In this document: one piece after another, positions 58,384-64,000 of the stretch
Layout of the letters: the number at the start of each line of letters is the position of its first letter
Numbering within the stretch: position 1 is the stretch's first letter
From: Oscillospiraceae bacterium
GTDB lineage: Bacteria > Bacillota > Clostridia > Oscillospirales > Ruminococcaceae
Direction: 5' to 3'
Assembly (NCBI GenBank): GCA_900770285.1
Contig: CAAGJO010000030.1
Span: 5,085 to 69,084, forward strand
Length of the DNA: 64,000 bases
Notes under the pieces: generated by a model
What the model saw: the letters and a program-made list of their open reading frames with translations, nothing else
What the model was told of the DNA's origin: nothing
Databases searched by the model: none
Translations under genes and position numbers: made by a program

Positions 58384-59343
58384 ATGTTAGAAAAAATCGA
58401 AAAGCCTGAGATTGAAATAGCCGAGCTTAAAAGCAATGGTACCTATGGAAAATTTATTGTAGAACCATTGGAGCGTGGCTATGGTACTACTCTCGGAAAC
58501 AGTCTGAGAAGAGTACTGCTCTCCTCTTTGCCGGGTGTTGCCGTAACATCCGTAAAAATCGACGGTGTTCATCATGAGCTTTCAACTATTCCCGGTGTTA
58601 AGGAAGATGTAACTGAGATCATTCTTAATCTCAAGGGGCTAACTGCAAAGCTTTATGGAGAAGGTCCTAAAACCGTATATATTGAAGCTGAAGGCGAATG
58701 TGAAGTTACAGCCGGAGATATCAAAACAGATTCTGAAGTTGATATTCTTGTTCCGGATATGCACATTGCAACTTTAAGTGAAGGCGCAAAGTTATATATG
58801 GAAATCGTGCTTGATATCGGCAGAGGTTATGTTTCTGCGGAAAAGAACAAAGCACTTATACAAAATGCGCCAATCGGTGTAATTGCCGTAGACAGCATTT
58901 ATTCGCCTGTATTGAAGGTAAATTATACCGTTACTAATACTCGTGTCGGACAAATAACCGATTTTGACAAGCTTATTCTTGAGCTTTGGACTGACGGAAC
59001 AGTTTCTGCAAAAGAAGCAGTTTCATTAGCTGCCAAGCTCTTAACTGAGCATCTTAATATTTTTATTGATTTATTTGATGACACAAGTGCTGTTGAGATT
59101 ATGGTTGAAAAAGATGATAAGGGTAAAGAAAAGGTTCTTGATATGACTATTGAGGAACTTGATTTATCCGTTCGTTCATTTAACTGCTTAAAACGTGCGG
59201 GAATTAATACTGTCAACGATTTGATTGGAAAATCTGCTGAAGAAATGATGAAGGTCAGAAACCTTGGCAAAAAATCATTTGAAGAGGTACAGGAAAAGCT
59301 TCGTTCGTTGGGTTATGATCTCAATACAGAAGACGATAATTAA
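58384..59343 (+). CDS. rpoA: RNA polymerase alpha subunit
   Basis: A 319-residue subunit. The N-terminal dimer domain (FIVEPLERGYGTTLGNSLRRVLLSSLPG) assembles the enzyme; the C-terminal domain (RSFNCLKRAGINTVNDLI, KVRNLGKKSFEEV) contacts UP elements and activators. GGGAGGG precedes the ATG. Confidence 0.97.
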   Translation: MLEKIEKPEIEIAELKSNGTYGKFIVEPLERGYGTTLGNSLRRVLLSSLPGVAVTSVKIDGVHHELSTIPGVKEDVTEIILNLKGLTAKLYGEGPKTVYIEAEGECEVTAGDIKTDSEVDILVPDMHIATLSEGAKLYMEIVLDIGRGYVSAEKNKALIQNAPIGVIAVDSIYSPVLKVNYTVTNTRVGQITDFDKLILELWTDGTVSAKEAVSLAAKLLTEHLNIFIDLFDDTSAVEIMVEKDDKGKEKVLDMTIEELDLSVRSFNCLKRAGINTVNDLIGKSAEEMMKVRNLGKKSFEEVQEKLRSLGYDLNTEDDN

Positions 59344-59361
59344 AGTAAGGAGTGAATATCT

Positions 59362-59703
59362 ATGCCAGGCACAAGAAAGCTGGGAAGAGCTTCTGACCAC
59401 AGAAAAGCTATGCTCAGATCTATGGTCACTTATCTTCTCGAAAACGGTAAGATTGAAACAACTGTGACAAGAGCTAAAGAAGTTAGCGCTATGACAGAAA
59501 AGATGATTACTTTGGGTAAATCCGGAGACCTTCATGCTAAGCGTCAGGCACTTGCTTACATTACGAAGGAAAGCGTTGTTAAAAAGCTTTTTGACGAGAT
59601 TGCTCCATCATACAGCGGCCGTAACGGTGGATATACTAAGATCATCAAAACGGGTCCACGTCGTGGTGACGCTGCTGAAATGGCTATTATCCAGTTGGTA
59701 TAA
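59362..59703 (+). CDS. rplQ: 50S ribosomal protein L17
   Basis: A 113-residue protein (RKLGRASDHRKAMLRSMVTYLLENGKIETT, RRGDAAEMAIIQLV). Last gene of the cluster; AAGGAGTG precedes the ATG and a strong terminator follows. Confidence 0.97.
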   Translation: MPGTRKLGRASDHRKAMLRSMVTYLLENGKIETTVTRAKEVSAMTEKMITLGKSGDLHAKRQALAYITKESVVKKLFDEIAPSYSGRNGGYTKIIKTGPRRGDAAEMAIIQLV

Positions 59704-59718
59704 TCAATATATTTTTAA

Positions 59719-59743
59719 GGAGCAGATTTCTGCTCCTTTTTTT
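59719..59743 (+). terminator. Terminator of the ribosomal cluster
   Basis: A perfect 7-8-bp stem GGAGCAG/CTGCTCC (59719-59725, 59730-59736) is followed by seven T residues. Confidence 0.92.
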
Positions 59744-59810
59744 ATTTTTGCAAATATATGTGCAAAATGTATTTATAATATTAACAAACATTTAAATATA
59801 AAAAAAGCTA

Positions 59811-59839
59811 TTGACAATTTTCTTTTGAAATGATATAAT
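59811..59839 (+). promoter_or_regulatory. Promoter of tRNA-Leu
   Basis: TTGACA at 59811-59816 and TATAAT at 59834-59839 are 17 nt apart, a full consensus match 45 nt before the tRNA. Confidence 0.85.
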
Positions 59840-59884
59840 AATTAAGTCGATTACGAAAGAAGTAAAAGACATAATTAAATATTT

Positions 59885-59968
59885 GCGGCAGTGCTGGAAT
59901 AGGCAGACAGGCACGTTTGAGGGGCGTGTGTCTTTGACGTATGGGTTCAAGTCCCATTTGCCGCACCA
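59885..59968 (+). tRNA. tRNA-Leu (GAG)
   Basis: Acceptor arms GCGGCAG and TTGCCGC pair over 7 bp and CCA is encoded. The anticodon stem CACGT/GCGTG encloses loop TTGAGGG with anticodon GAG at 59919-59921. A long variable arm and the GGTTCAAGTCC T-arm follow, as expected for leucine tRNA. Confidence 0.95.
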
Positions 59969-59978
59969 AATAATAATT

Positions 59979-60010
59979 GAGAATCACTTTTGAGGTGGTT
60001 CTCTTTTTTT
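59979..60010 (+). terminator. Terminator of tRNA-Leu
   Basis: GAGAATCAC/GTGGTTCTC (59979-59987, 59995-60003, one G-U pair) is followed by seven T residues. The next ~250 nt, up to the arsR promoter, hold no gene I can support. Confidence 0.85.
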
Positions 60011-60260
60011 GTATGCAGAAGATAGGTTAATGTCTAATAGCAAGCAAAATCGGGGTTTTCTGCATATTCGGCTTGAAAAATTTTGATTGTAACTGTTGGT
60101 ATTTCTTTGGATGCCCTCAGAATTCTATGAAAAATTGCTTGGCACTTTTCGGCATCTGTAGAGGAGAATGATTATATTTTTAATATATATTAACCGATGA
60201 TCATTTGAAATTCTATCCTGATACCGAGTTGAGATATTACTTTTTCTTATAATTTATATA

Positions 60261-60289
60261 TTGACATTCATATATTTGTGTTGTATAAT
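60261..60289 (+). promoter_or_regulatory. Promoter of the arsenic cluster
   Basis: TTGACA at 60261-60266 and TATAAT at 60284-60289 are 17 nt apart, a full consensus match. Confidence 0.85.
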
Positions 60290-60293
60290 AACA

Positions 60294-60311
60294 TATAGAT
60301 AATCGTCTATA
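60294..60311 (+). promoter_or_regulatory. Predicted ArsR operator
   Basis: A perfect inverted repeat TATAGA-N6-TCTATA lies right over the expected transcription start and next to the AGGAGG ribosome site of arsR. Confidence 0.65.
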
Positions 60312-60326
60312 GGAGGACTTTTGCAA

Positions 60327-60635
60327 ATGGACGAGAGGAAAACGGCATTGATTTTTAAGGCATTTTGTGATGAAAACCGTATCCGCATTATTAAACTGTT
60401 GCGGACTGGTGAAAAATGTGCCTGCAAGTTGCTTGAAGAAATCAATGTAACACAGCCTACACTTTCACACCATATGAAAATTCTTTGTGACTCTGGCATT
60501 GTGGTGGGTCGCAAGGAAGGCAAGTGGATGCATTATTCTATTTCGCCAGAGGGGGCAAAAACAGCTTTAAACTGCTTAACTGAACTGACAATGTTAAATT
60601 GTGAGGATAATGACAAGTCGTGCTGTGAACAGTAA
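60327..60635 (+). CDS. arsR: ArsR-family arsenic-responsive repressor
   Basis: A 102-residue winged-helix repressor. The recognition region is ACKLLEEINVTQPTLSHHMKILCDSGIVV. The Cys-Ala-Cys pair in EKCACKLLEE matches the As(III) site (ELCVCDL) of classical ArsR. Two adjacent cysteines near the C-terminus (KSCCEQ) may also bind. The ATG at 60327 lies 10 nt after AGGAGG. It should repress the operon through the palindrome at 60294-60311. Confidence 0.9.
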   Translation: MDERKTALIFKAFCDENRIRIIKLLRTGEKCACKLLEEINVTQPTLSHHMKILCDSGIVVGRKEGKWMHYSISPEGAKTALNCLTELTMLNCEDNDKSCCEQ

Positions 60636-60725
60636 AAATTCTTTTGCACATACGCACGGCTTTCTTTAAAAACATTGTATAGATACATTTGAATATGTTT
60701 ATATTTATAAGGAGAACTTTTTTGT

Positions 60726-61739
60726 ATGGAAACATTAAAAACAGCGTGGGATTTCTTTCAGAATGAAATTCTCGGAATGGCTTGGCTGAATCGGCTGATA
60801 GATACAATTCTCAACGCCTGCGGATTAGACACATCAGGAAAAATCGGCGGCAGTATTCGTTTTTTTATCTATGACACAATCAAAATAATGGTTCTTCTAG
60901 GAGTGCTTATTTTTGTGATTTCGTACATACAAAGCTATTTCCCGCCTGAACGCACAAAGAAAATTCTCGGCAGATTTCACGGTATAGGTGCAAATATTAT
61001 TGCCGCATTGCTTGGTACGGTAACGCCTTTTTGCTCCTGCTCATCAATTCCGTTGTTCATTGGCTTTACAAGTGCGGGACTTCCGTTGGGAGTTACATTT
61101 TCTTTTCTGATTTCCTCACCTATGGTGGACCTTGGCTCGCTTGTGCTTTTAATGAGTATTTTCGGGTGGAAAGTTGCCACAGTTTACGTTGTGCTTGGAC
61201 TTGTAATTGCAGTCGCTGGCGGTACGCTGATTGAAAAACTGCACCTTGAAAATCAGGTGGAGGAGTTTATCCGCAACGGTCGGTCACTTGATGTTCCACA
61301 AGAGGAACTGCATTTCAAGGACCGTTTGAAATATGCCTGTGAACAGGTTGTTTCCACCGCCAAAAAGGTTGCACCATACATTTTAATCGGCGTAGGTATC
61401 GGAGCAATTATTCATAACTGGATTCCAGAAGAATACATTGTCAAAGCCCTTGGTGACAATAATCCTTTCGGCGTACTTATTGCAACAATTTGCGGAATAC
61501 CTATGTATGCCGACATTTTCGGTTGTATTCCCATTGCGGAGGCTTTGCTTTCAAAGGGAGCATTGCTGGGCGTGGTGCTGTCCTTTATGATGGCAGTAAC
61601 TACTCTGTCCCTGCCGTCAATGATAATGCTACGAAAAGCGGTAAAACCCAAACTGCTTGGTATTTTCATTGCAATTTGCACCGTAGGAATTATTATAGTA
61701 GGATATGTATTCAATGCATTTCAATATTTTTTAATTTAA
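60726..61739 (+). CDS. Permease of the DUF318/ArsP-like family
   Basis: A 337-residue protein with eight or more membrane helices. The motif TPFCSCSSIPLFIGFTSAGLPLGV with its CSCSS core is the family signature (PF03773). ArsP members export trivalent organoarsenicals, and the context of arsR and arsC supports an arsenical export role. AAGGAGAA precedes the ATG. Other members with different substrates exist, so the exact substrate is open. Confidence 0.85.
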   Translation: METLKTAWDFFQNEILGMAWLNRLIDTILNACGLDTSGKIGGSIRFFIYDTIKIMVLLGVLIFVISYIQSYFPPERTKKILGRFHGIGANIIAALLGTVTPFCSCSSIPLFIGFTSAGLPLGVTFSFLISSPMVDLGSLVLLMSIFGWKVATVYVVLGLVIAVAGGTLIEKLHLENQVEEFIRNGRSLDVPQEELHFKDRLKYACEQVVSTAKKVAPYILIGVGIGAIIHNWIPEEYIVKALGDNNPFGVLIATICGIPMYADIFGCIPIAEALLSKGALLGVVLSFMMAVTTLSLPSMIMLRKAVKPKLLGIFIAICTVGIIIVGYVFNAFQYFLI

Positions 61740-61752
61740 GGAGGATTTAAAA

Positions 61753-62079
61753 ATGTCGTTATTTAATTTCAAGAAGGAAGAAAACAAGAATGTTCCCTTT
61801 GCTATGAAAAAGCCAGAAGAAAATACTTCGGGTATTAAAAGCATAAAAGTACTTGGAGCAGGCTGTAAAAACTGTCACAAGCAGTATGAAAATGCAAAAG
61901 AGGCTGTGAAATTAATGGGTTTATCGGTTGAGGTTGAATATATCACCGATATGCAAAAGGTTATGGGATACGGCGTTATGAGTATGCCTGCCCTTGTTGT
62001 CAATGAAAAGGTTGTATCTATGGGTAAGGTCTTGAAAGCCGAAGATGTAGTAAAATTATTGCAAAAATCGGGTTTATGA
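61753..62079 (+). CDS. Small thioredoxin/glutaredoxin-like protein (CxxC)
   Basis: A 108-residue protein; residues 30-108 have a thioredoxin-like fold with GAGCKNCHK as the redox site and MSMPALVVNEKVVSMGKVL as the cis-Pro region. It belongs to the TM0996/MTH895-type family often fused to or next to DUF318 permeases. It may reduce ArsC or hand the arsenical to the permease. AAGGAGG precedes the ATG. Confidence 0.85.
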   Translation: MSLFNFKKEENKNVPFAMKKPEENTSGIKSIKVLGAGCKNCHKQYENAKEAVKLMGLSVEVEYITDMQKVMGYGVMSMPALVVNEKVVSMGKVLKAEDVVKLLQKSGL

Positions 62080-62095
62080 TGTGAAGGTGGTTTAA

Positions 62096-62476
62096 TTGGC
62101 TAAAAAGAAAGTTGCTTTTATCTGTGTGCATAATTCCTGTCGAAGTCAGATTGCCGAGGCTTTGGGAAAGCATTTTGCAAGTGACAAATACGAATTCTAT
62201 TCCGCAGGAACGGAAACAAAACCGCAGATAAATCAGGATGCTGTGCGGTTAATTAAGAAACTTTATGGAATAGATATGGAAAAAACACAGTACAGCAAAA
62301 CTATTAATAAAATCCCTGTGCCTGATATTGCCATATCAATGGGCTGTGATGTGGATTGTCCGTACATAGGCAGAGCCTTTGATGATAACTGGGAATTGCC
62401 GGATCCCACTGGACAAAGTGACGAAGTATTTGAAAAAGTTATTCTAGAGATTGAGAACAGGGTTTTAATGCTTTGA
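62096..62476 (+). CDS. arsC: Arsenate reductase, low-molecular-weight phosphatase type
   Basis: A 126-residue thioredoxin-coupled enzyme that reduces arsenate to arsenite. The P-loop is CVHNSCRSQ (Cys10) and the general-acid region DPTGQSDE. Further cysteines CDVDC at about residues 83-87 are at the place of the relay pair. The start is TTG after GAAGGTGG. It gives the substrate for export by the cluster. Confidence 0.93.
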   Translation: MAKKKVAFICVHNSCRSQIAEALGKHFASDKYEFYSAGTETKPQINQDAVRLIKKLYGIDMEKTQYSKTINKIPVPDIAISMGCDVDCPYIGRAFDDNWELPDPTGQSDEVFEKVILEIENRVLML

Positions 62477-62560
62477 AATAATTTAATATAACTATACCCA
62501 TTTAGAAATATCCTGGGCAGAAGAATAATTCAATTACAAATATATATCATAATTCTGAAA

Positions 62561-62590
62561 GACCAATGCGGAATATTATCTGCATTGGTC
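62561..62590 (+). terminator. Possible terminator after arsC
   Basis: A perfect 9-bp stem GACCAATGC/GCATTGGTC with a 12-nt loop. Only ATAATTT follows, so it is weak. Confidence 0.45.
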
Positions 62591-62619
62591 ATAATTTGTG
62601 TATATGGAGGTAAATAACT

Positions 62620-62811
62620 ATGTTCAATAATCAGAAATTTTTAACCAGAGGAGTGGATGAAAGAATACCATTGAAGCTTCAGAGCTTTATGTGGTCAGCA
62701 ATCATGGTCATGGATGTGAAAAAGAAAGATTATCTTCAGATATTCACATTGATGACATATAAAAAGGTCGGCGTAACTCTTGACATCTTGTATGAAATAA
62801 GATATTATTGA
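62620..62811 (+). CDS. Truncated DUF960-like protein
   Basis: A 63-residue product (MFNNQKFLTRGVDERIPLKLQSFMW, KKKDYLQIFTL) that matches the N-terminal half of DUF960 proteins, which are usually about 100 residues. The second half is replaced by a short unrelated tail, so this is probably a frameshifted or deleted remnant. GGAGG precedes the ATG. The family has no known function to me. Confidence 0.5.
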   Translation: MFNNQKFLTRGVDERIPLKLQSFMWSAIMVMDVKKKDYLQIFTLMTYKKVGVTLDILYEIRYY

Positions 62812-62822
62812 TTGTAAGACTG

Positions 62823-62845
62823 TTGTAATGATTGACATTACTATG
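62823..62845 (+). promoter_or_regulatory. Predicted Rrf2 operator in its own promoter
   Basis: GTTGTAA-N9-TTACTAT is a partly degenerate form of the perfect box found upstream of the cupin gene (GTTGTAA-N9-TTACAAC). It overlaps the -35 element. Confidence 0.6.
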
Positions 62846-62860
62846 TTATTGCTGTATAAT
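62832..62860 (+). promoter_or_regulatory. Promoter of the Rrf2 regulator gene
   Basis: TTGACA at 62832-62837 and TATAAT at 62855-62860 are 17 nt apart, a full consensus match. Confidence 0.85.
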
Positions 62861-62888
62861 AATACTTGTAAAAGAGGTGCATCTGATT

Positions 62889-63323
62889 ATGCAAATATCA
62901 AGCAGATTTACTCTGGCAGTCCATATTTTTATATGCATAGATACATTTAAATATAGGTATAAAGTAACCAGTGATTTTCTGGCAGACAGTACAAATGTAA
63001 ATCCTGTCATTGTTAGAAAAATTCTCAGTCAACTTAAGGCAGCAGGATTGGTGGAAGTTGCAAGAGGCTCAGGCGGAGCATCAATTCCAAAACCGCTGAA
63101 TGAAATAACTTTTCTTGATATTTATAAAGCTGTTGAATGTATTGATAATGGTGAACTGTTTCATTTTCATGAGAATCCAAATGCTAAATGTCCGGTAGGA
63201 AAAAATATTCATTTGGTTCTTGATGATAAGCTCGTTCAGGTGCAGAATGCAATGGAAAAAGAACTTGCATCTATTACTCTCGAGGACGTAAAAAGAGATT
63301 TAAAAAAATGTATTAGTAAATAA
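62889..63323 (+). CDS. Rrf2-family transcriptional regulator
   Basis: A 144-residue protein with an Rrf2 winged helix (ISSRFTLAVHIFICID, VTSDFLADSTNVNPVIVRKILSQLKAAGLVEVARGSGGA). Only one cysteine (AKCPVG) is in the sensor region, so an iron-sulfur cluster is unlikely; it resembles the YwnA-like branch. The ATG at 62889 follows AGAGGTG; the reading from 62832 would begin in the -35 element. Matching palindromes before this gene and the cupin gene suggest it controls both. Confidence 0.85.
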   Translation: MQISSRFTLAVHIFICIDTFKYRYKVTSDFLADSTNVNPVIVRKILSQLKAAGLVEVARGSGGASIPKPLNEITFLDIYKAVECIDNGELFHFHENPNAKCPVGKNIHLVLDDKLVQVQNAMEKELASITLEDVKRDLKKCISK

Positions 63324-63332
63324 AGATATAAT

Positions 63333-63370
63333 GGCTGTGAAAAGCAAACATTTCACAGCCATGTTTTTTT
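63333..63370 (+). terminator. Terminator of the Rrf2 gene
   Basis: A perfect 10-bp stem (63333-63342 with 63351-63360) is followed by ATGTTTTTTT. Confidence 0.9.
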
Positions 63371-63380
63371 AAAATTTCTT

Positions 63381-63446
63381 GTTGTAACTATTGACATTAC
63401 AACTAAGGGGCGCTATAATATAGTTGTAACCAATGATGTTACAACT
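63381..63446 (+). promoter_or_regulatory. Promoter with two Rrf2-type palindromes upstream of the cupin gene
   Basis: TTGACA at 63391-63396 and TATAAT at 63414-63419 are 17 nt apart. Box 1, GTTGTAA-N9-TTACAAC (63381-63403), covers the -35. Box 2, AGTTGTAAC-N7-GTTACAACT (63422-63446), covers the start of transcription. Both are perfect inverted repeats of the same sequence. Confidence 0.8.
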
Positions 63447-63473
63447 ATATTATTAAGATTGGGAGGTATTACA

Positions 63474-63830
63474 ATGAGTAATTACAGTAAAGTAACCGTA
63501 TCACATGATGCAAGGACATAACTGCATGACAAATTATCTTTAACAGGTGCAGAAATCAGTATAAACAATCTGCCGGCCGGTGTAGGAGTGCCATTTGTTC
63601 ATTCACATAAGAAGAATGAGGAAATCTATGCTGTCCTTTCAGGAAAAGGAAAGGCTGTTATTGACGGAGAAATTGTGGAACTTTCAGCAGGTGATTGGAT
63701 CAGAGTTTCCCCTTCGGCAAAAAGACAGTTTTTAGCTGCAGATGATTCTTCAATAAGTTTTGTGTGTATTCAGGTTAAAGCAAATTCACTTGAAGGTTAT
63801 ACACAGGACGATGCCGTTGTTGAGAAATAA
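63474..63830 (+). pseudogene. Cupin-domain protein gene interrupted by an in-frame stop
   Basis: An ATG at 63474, 7 nt after GGGAGG, opens a frame that reads MSNYSKVTVSHDART and then meets TAA at 63519-63521. The same frame continues without a shift for 103 codons as a cupin (VPFVHSHKKNEEIYAVLSGKG, GEIVELSAGDWIRVSPSAKRQF). A GAA-to-TAA change would explain it. HSH and the Glu four residues later give the cupin metal set. Without restart only a 15-residue peptide is made. A GTG at 63588 could restart translation but has no good ribosome site. Confidence 0.75.
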
Positions 63831-63844
63831 AGTTATTTATGACT

Positions 63845-63876
63845 GCACTCAGGACTCAGTTCTTGAGTGCTTTTAT
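63845..63876 (+). terminator. Terminator after the cupin gene
   Basis: GCACTCAGGAC pairs with GTTCTTGAGTGC over about 10 bp and is followed by TTTTAT. Confidence 0.7.
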
Positions 63877-63992
63877 ATCTGCTTATTTAAAACCTATATT
63901 AAGTAACCGCCAACCATCCCATACCCTATCAATCTCAAAAATAAAATGCTACAATAGATCCAGAGGGAAACACCCCGAAAGGAGCAGATAGC

Positions 63993-64000
63993 ATGGAAAA
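63993..64000 (+). CDS. Start of a further gene cut by the window end
   Basis: An ATG at 63993 lies 8 nt after AAAGGAG, and a TACAAT at 63950-63955 stands upstream. Only two full codons are visible, so nothing can be said about the product. Confidence 0.4.

Noticed and set aside
60011..60240. A gene or integrase remnant between tRNA-Leu and arsR
   Set aside because: Short stretches look vaguely coding, but stops occur in every frame and no motif can be recognised.

Overview
The window looks like chromosome of a low-GC, spore-forming gut Firmicute of the Oscillospiraceae/Ruminococcaceae type. The reasons are the A+T-rich sequence, the GGAGG-type ribosome binding sites, the near-universal TTGACA-17-TATAAT promoters, the yabP/yabQ sporulation genes, DUF4364 and DUF1836 proteins, a Vor-type ferredoxin oxidoreductase, SpaA-type pilins and a BspA-type leucine-rich repeat. 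The species cannot be named from the sequence alone.

Layout. 1-4.4 kb: two cell-wall-anchored pilin-like proteins with non-canonical sorting motifs. 4.5-12.5 kb: HtrA protease, aroC-DUF4364, ilvB, proC, a SpoIIM-like protein and a DUF624 protein. 12.5-15.2 kb: a metal-efflux module (ArsR/SmtB regulator, free HMA domain, P1B ATPase) with a clear operator. 15.2-22.9 kb: aroB-aroA, a DUF1836 protein, a P-loop ATPase followed by a four-subunit 2-oxoacid:ferredoxin oxidoreductase, then ilvE. With aroC, ilvB and proC this makes a region rich in aromatic and branched-chain amino-acid metabolism. 23.2-24.7 kb: a membrane-anchored YkuD-family protein that has lost the catalytic histidine and cysteine.

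24.9-28.8 kb is a small phage-derived block: tail-fibre-like protein with BspA LRRs, two small proteins, holin and GH25-LysM endolysin on the minus strand, with a divergent XRE regulator and ImmA/IrrE peptidase. No capsid, terminase, portal or integrase is present. 28.8-33.1 kb: galK, trmB (variant motif), thioesterase, two HAD phosphatases and a one-helix membrane protein. 33.16-33.44 kb is an intergenic tandem array of ~85-nt units that runs into the prfC stop codon. 33.4-40.8 kb: prfC, a polysaccharide deacetylase, thiD-thiC-thiE behind a TPP riboswitch, and tyrS behind a tyrosine T-box. 40.9-43.4 kb: yabP-yabQ-divIC-S1 protein and a lipoprotein.

43.5-59.7 kb is the long S10-spc-alpha ribosomal cluster from rpsJ to rplQ, including secY, adk, map, a KOW protein, infA and rpoA. 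It starts behind a ~240-nt leader carrying an intrinsic terminator and has several structured intercistronic spacers. rpmD and rpmJ are real genes here although short.

59.9-64 kb is accessory: tRNA-Leu(GAG), an arsenic cluster (arsR, permease, CxxC thioredoxin-like protein, arsC), a truncated DUF960 gene, an Rrf2 regulator with matching palindromic operators, and a cupin gene broken by an in-frame stop codon.

Best leads: the XRE/ImmA-linked lysis-plus-fibre block, the pseudo-L,D-transpeptidase beside it, the attenuated rpsJ leader, the switch-like rplW-rplB spacer, and the Rrf2 regulon with the broken cupin. All calls rest on reading the sequence; no database search was run.
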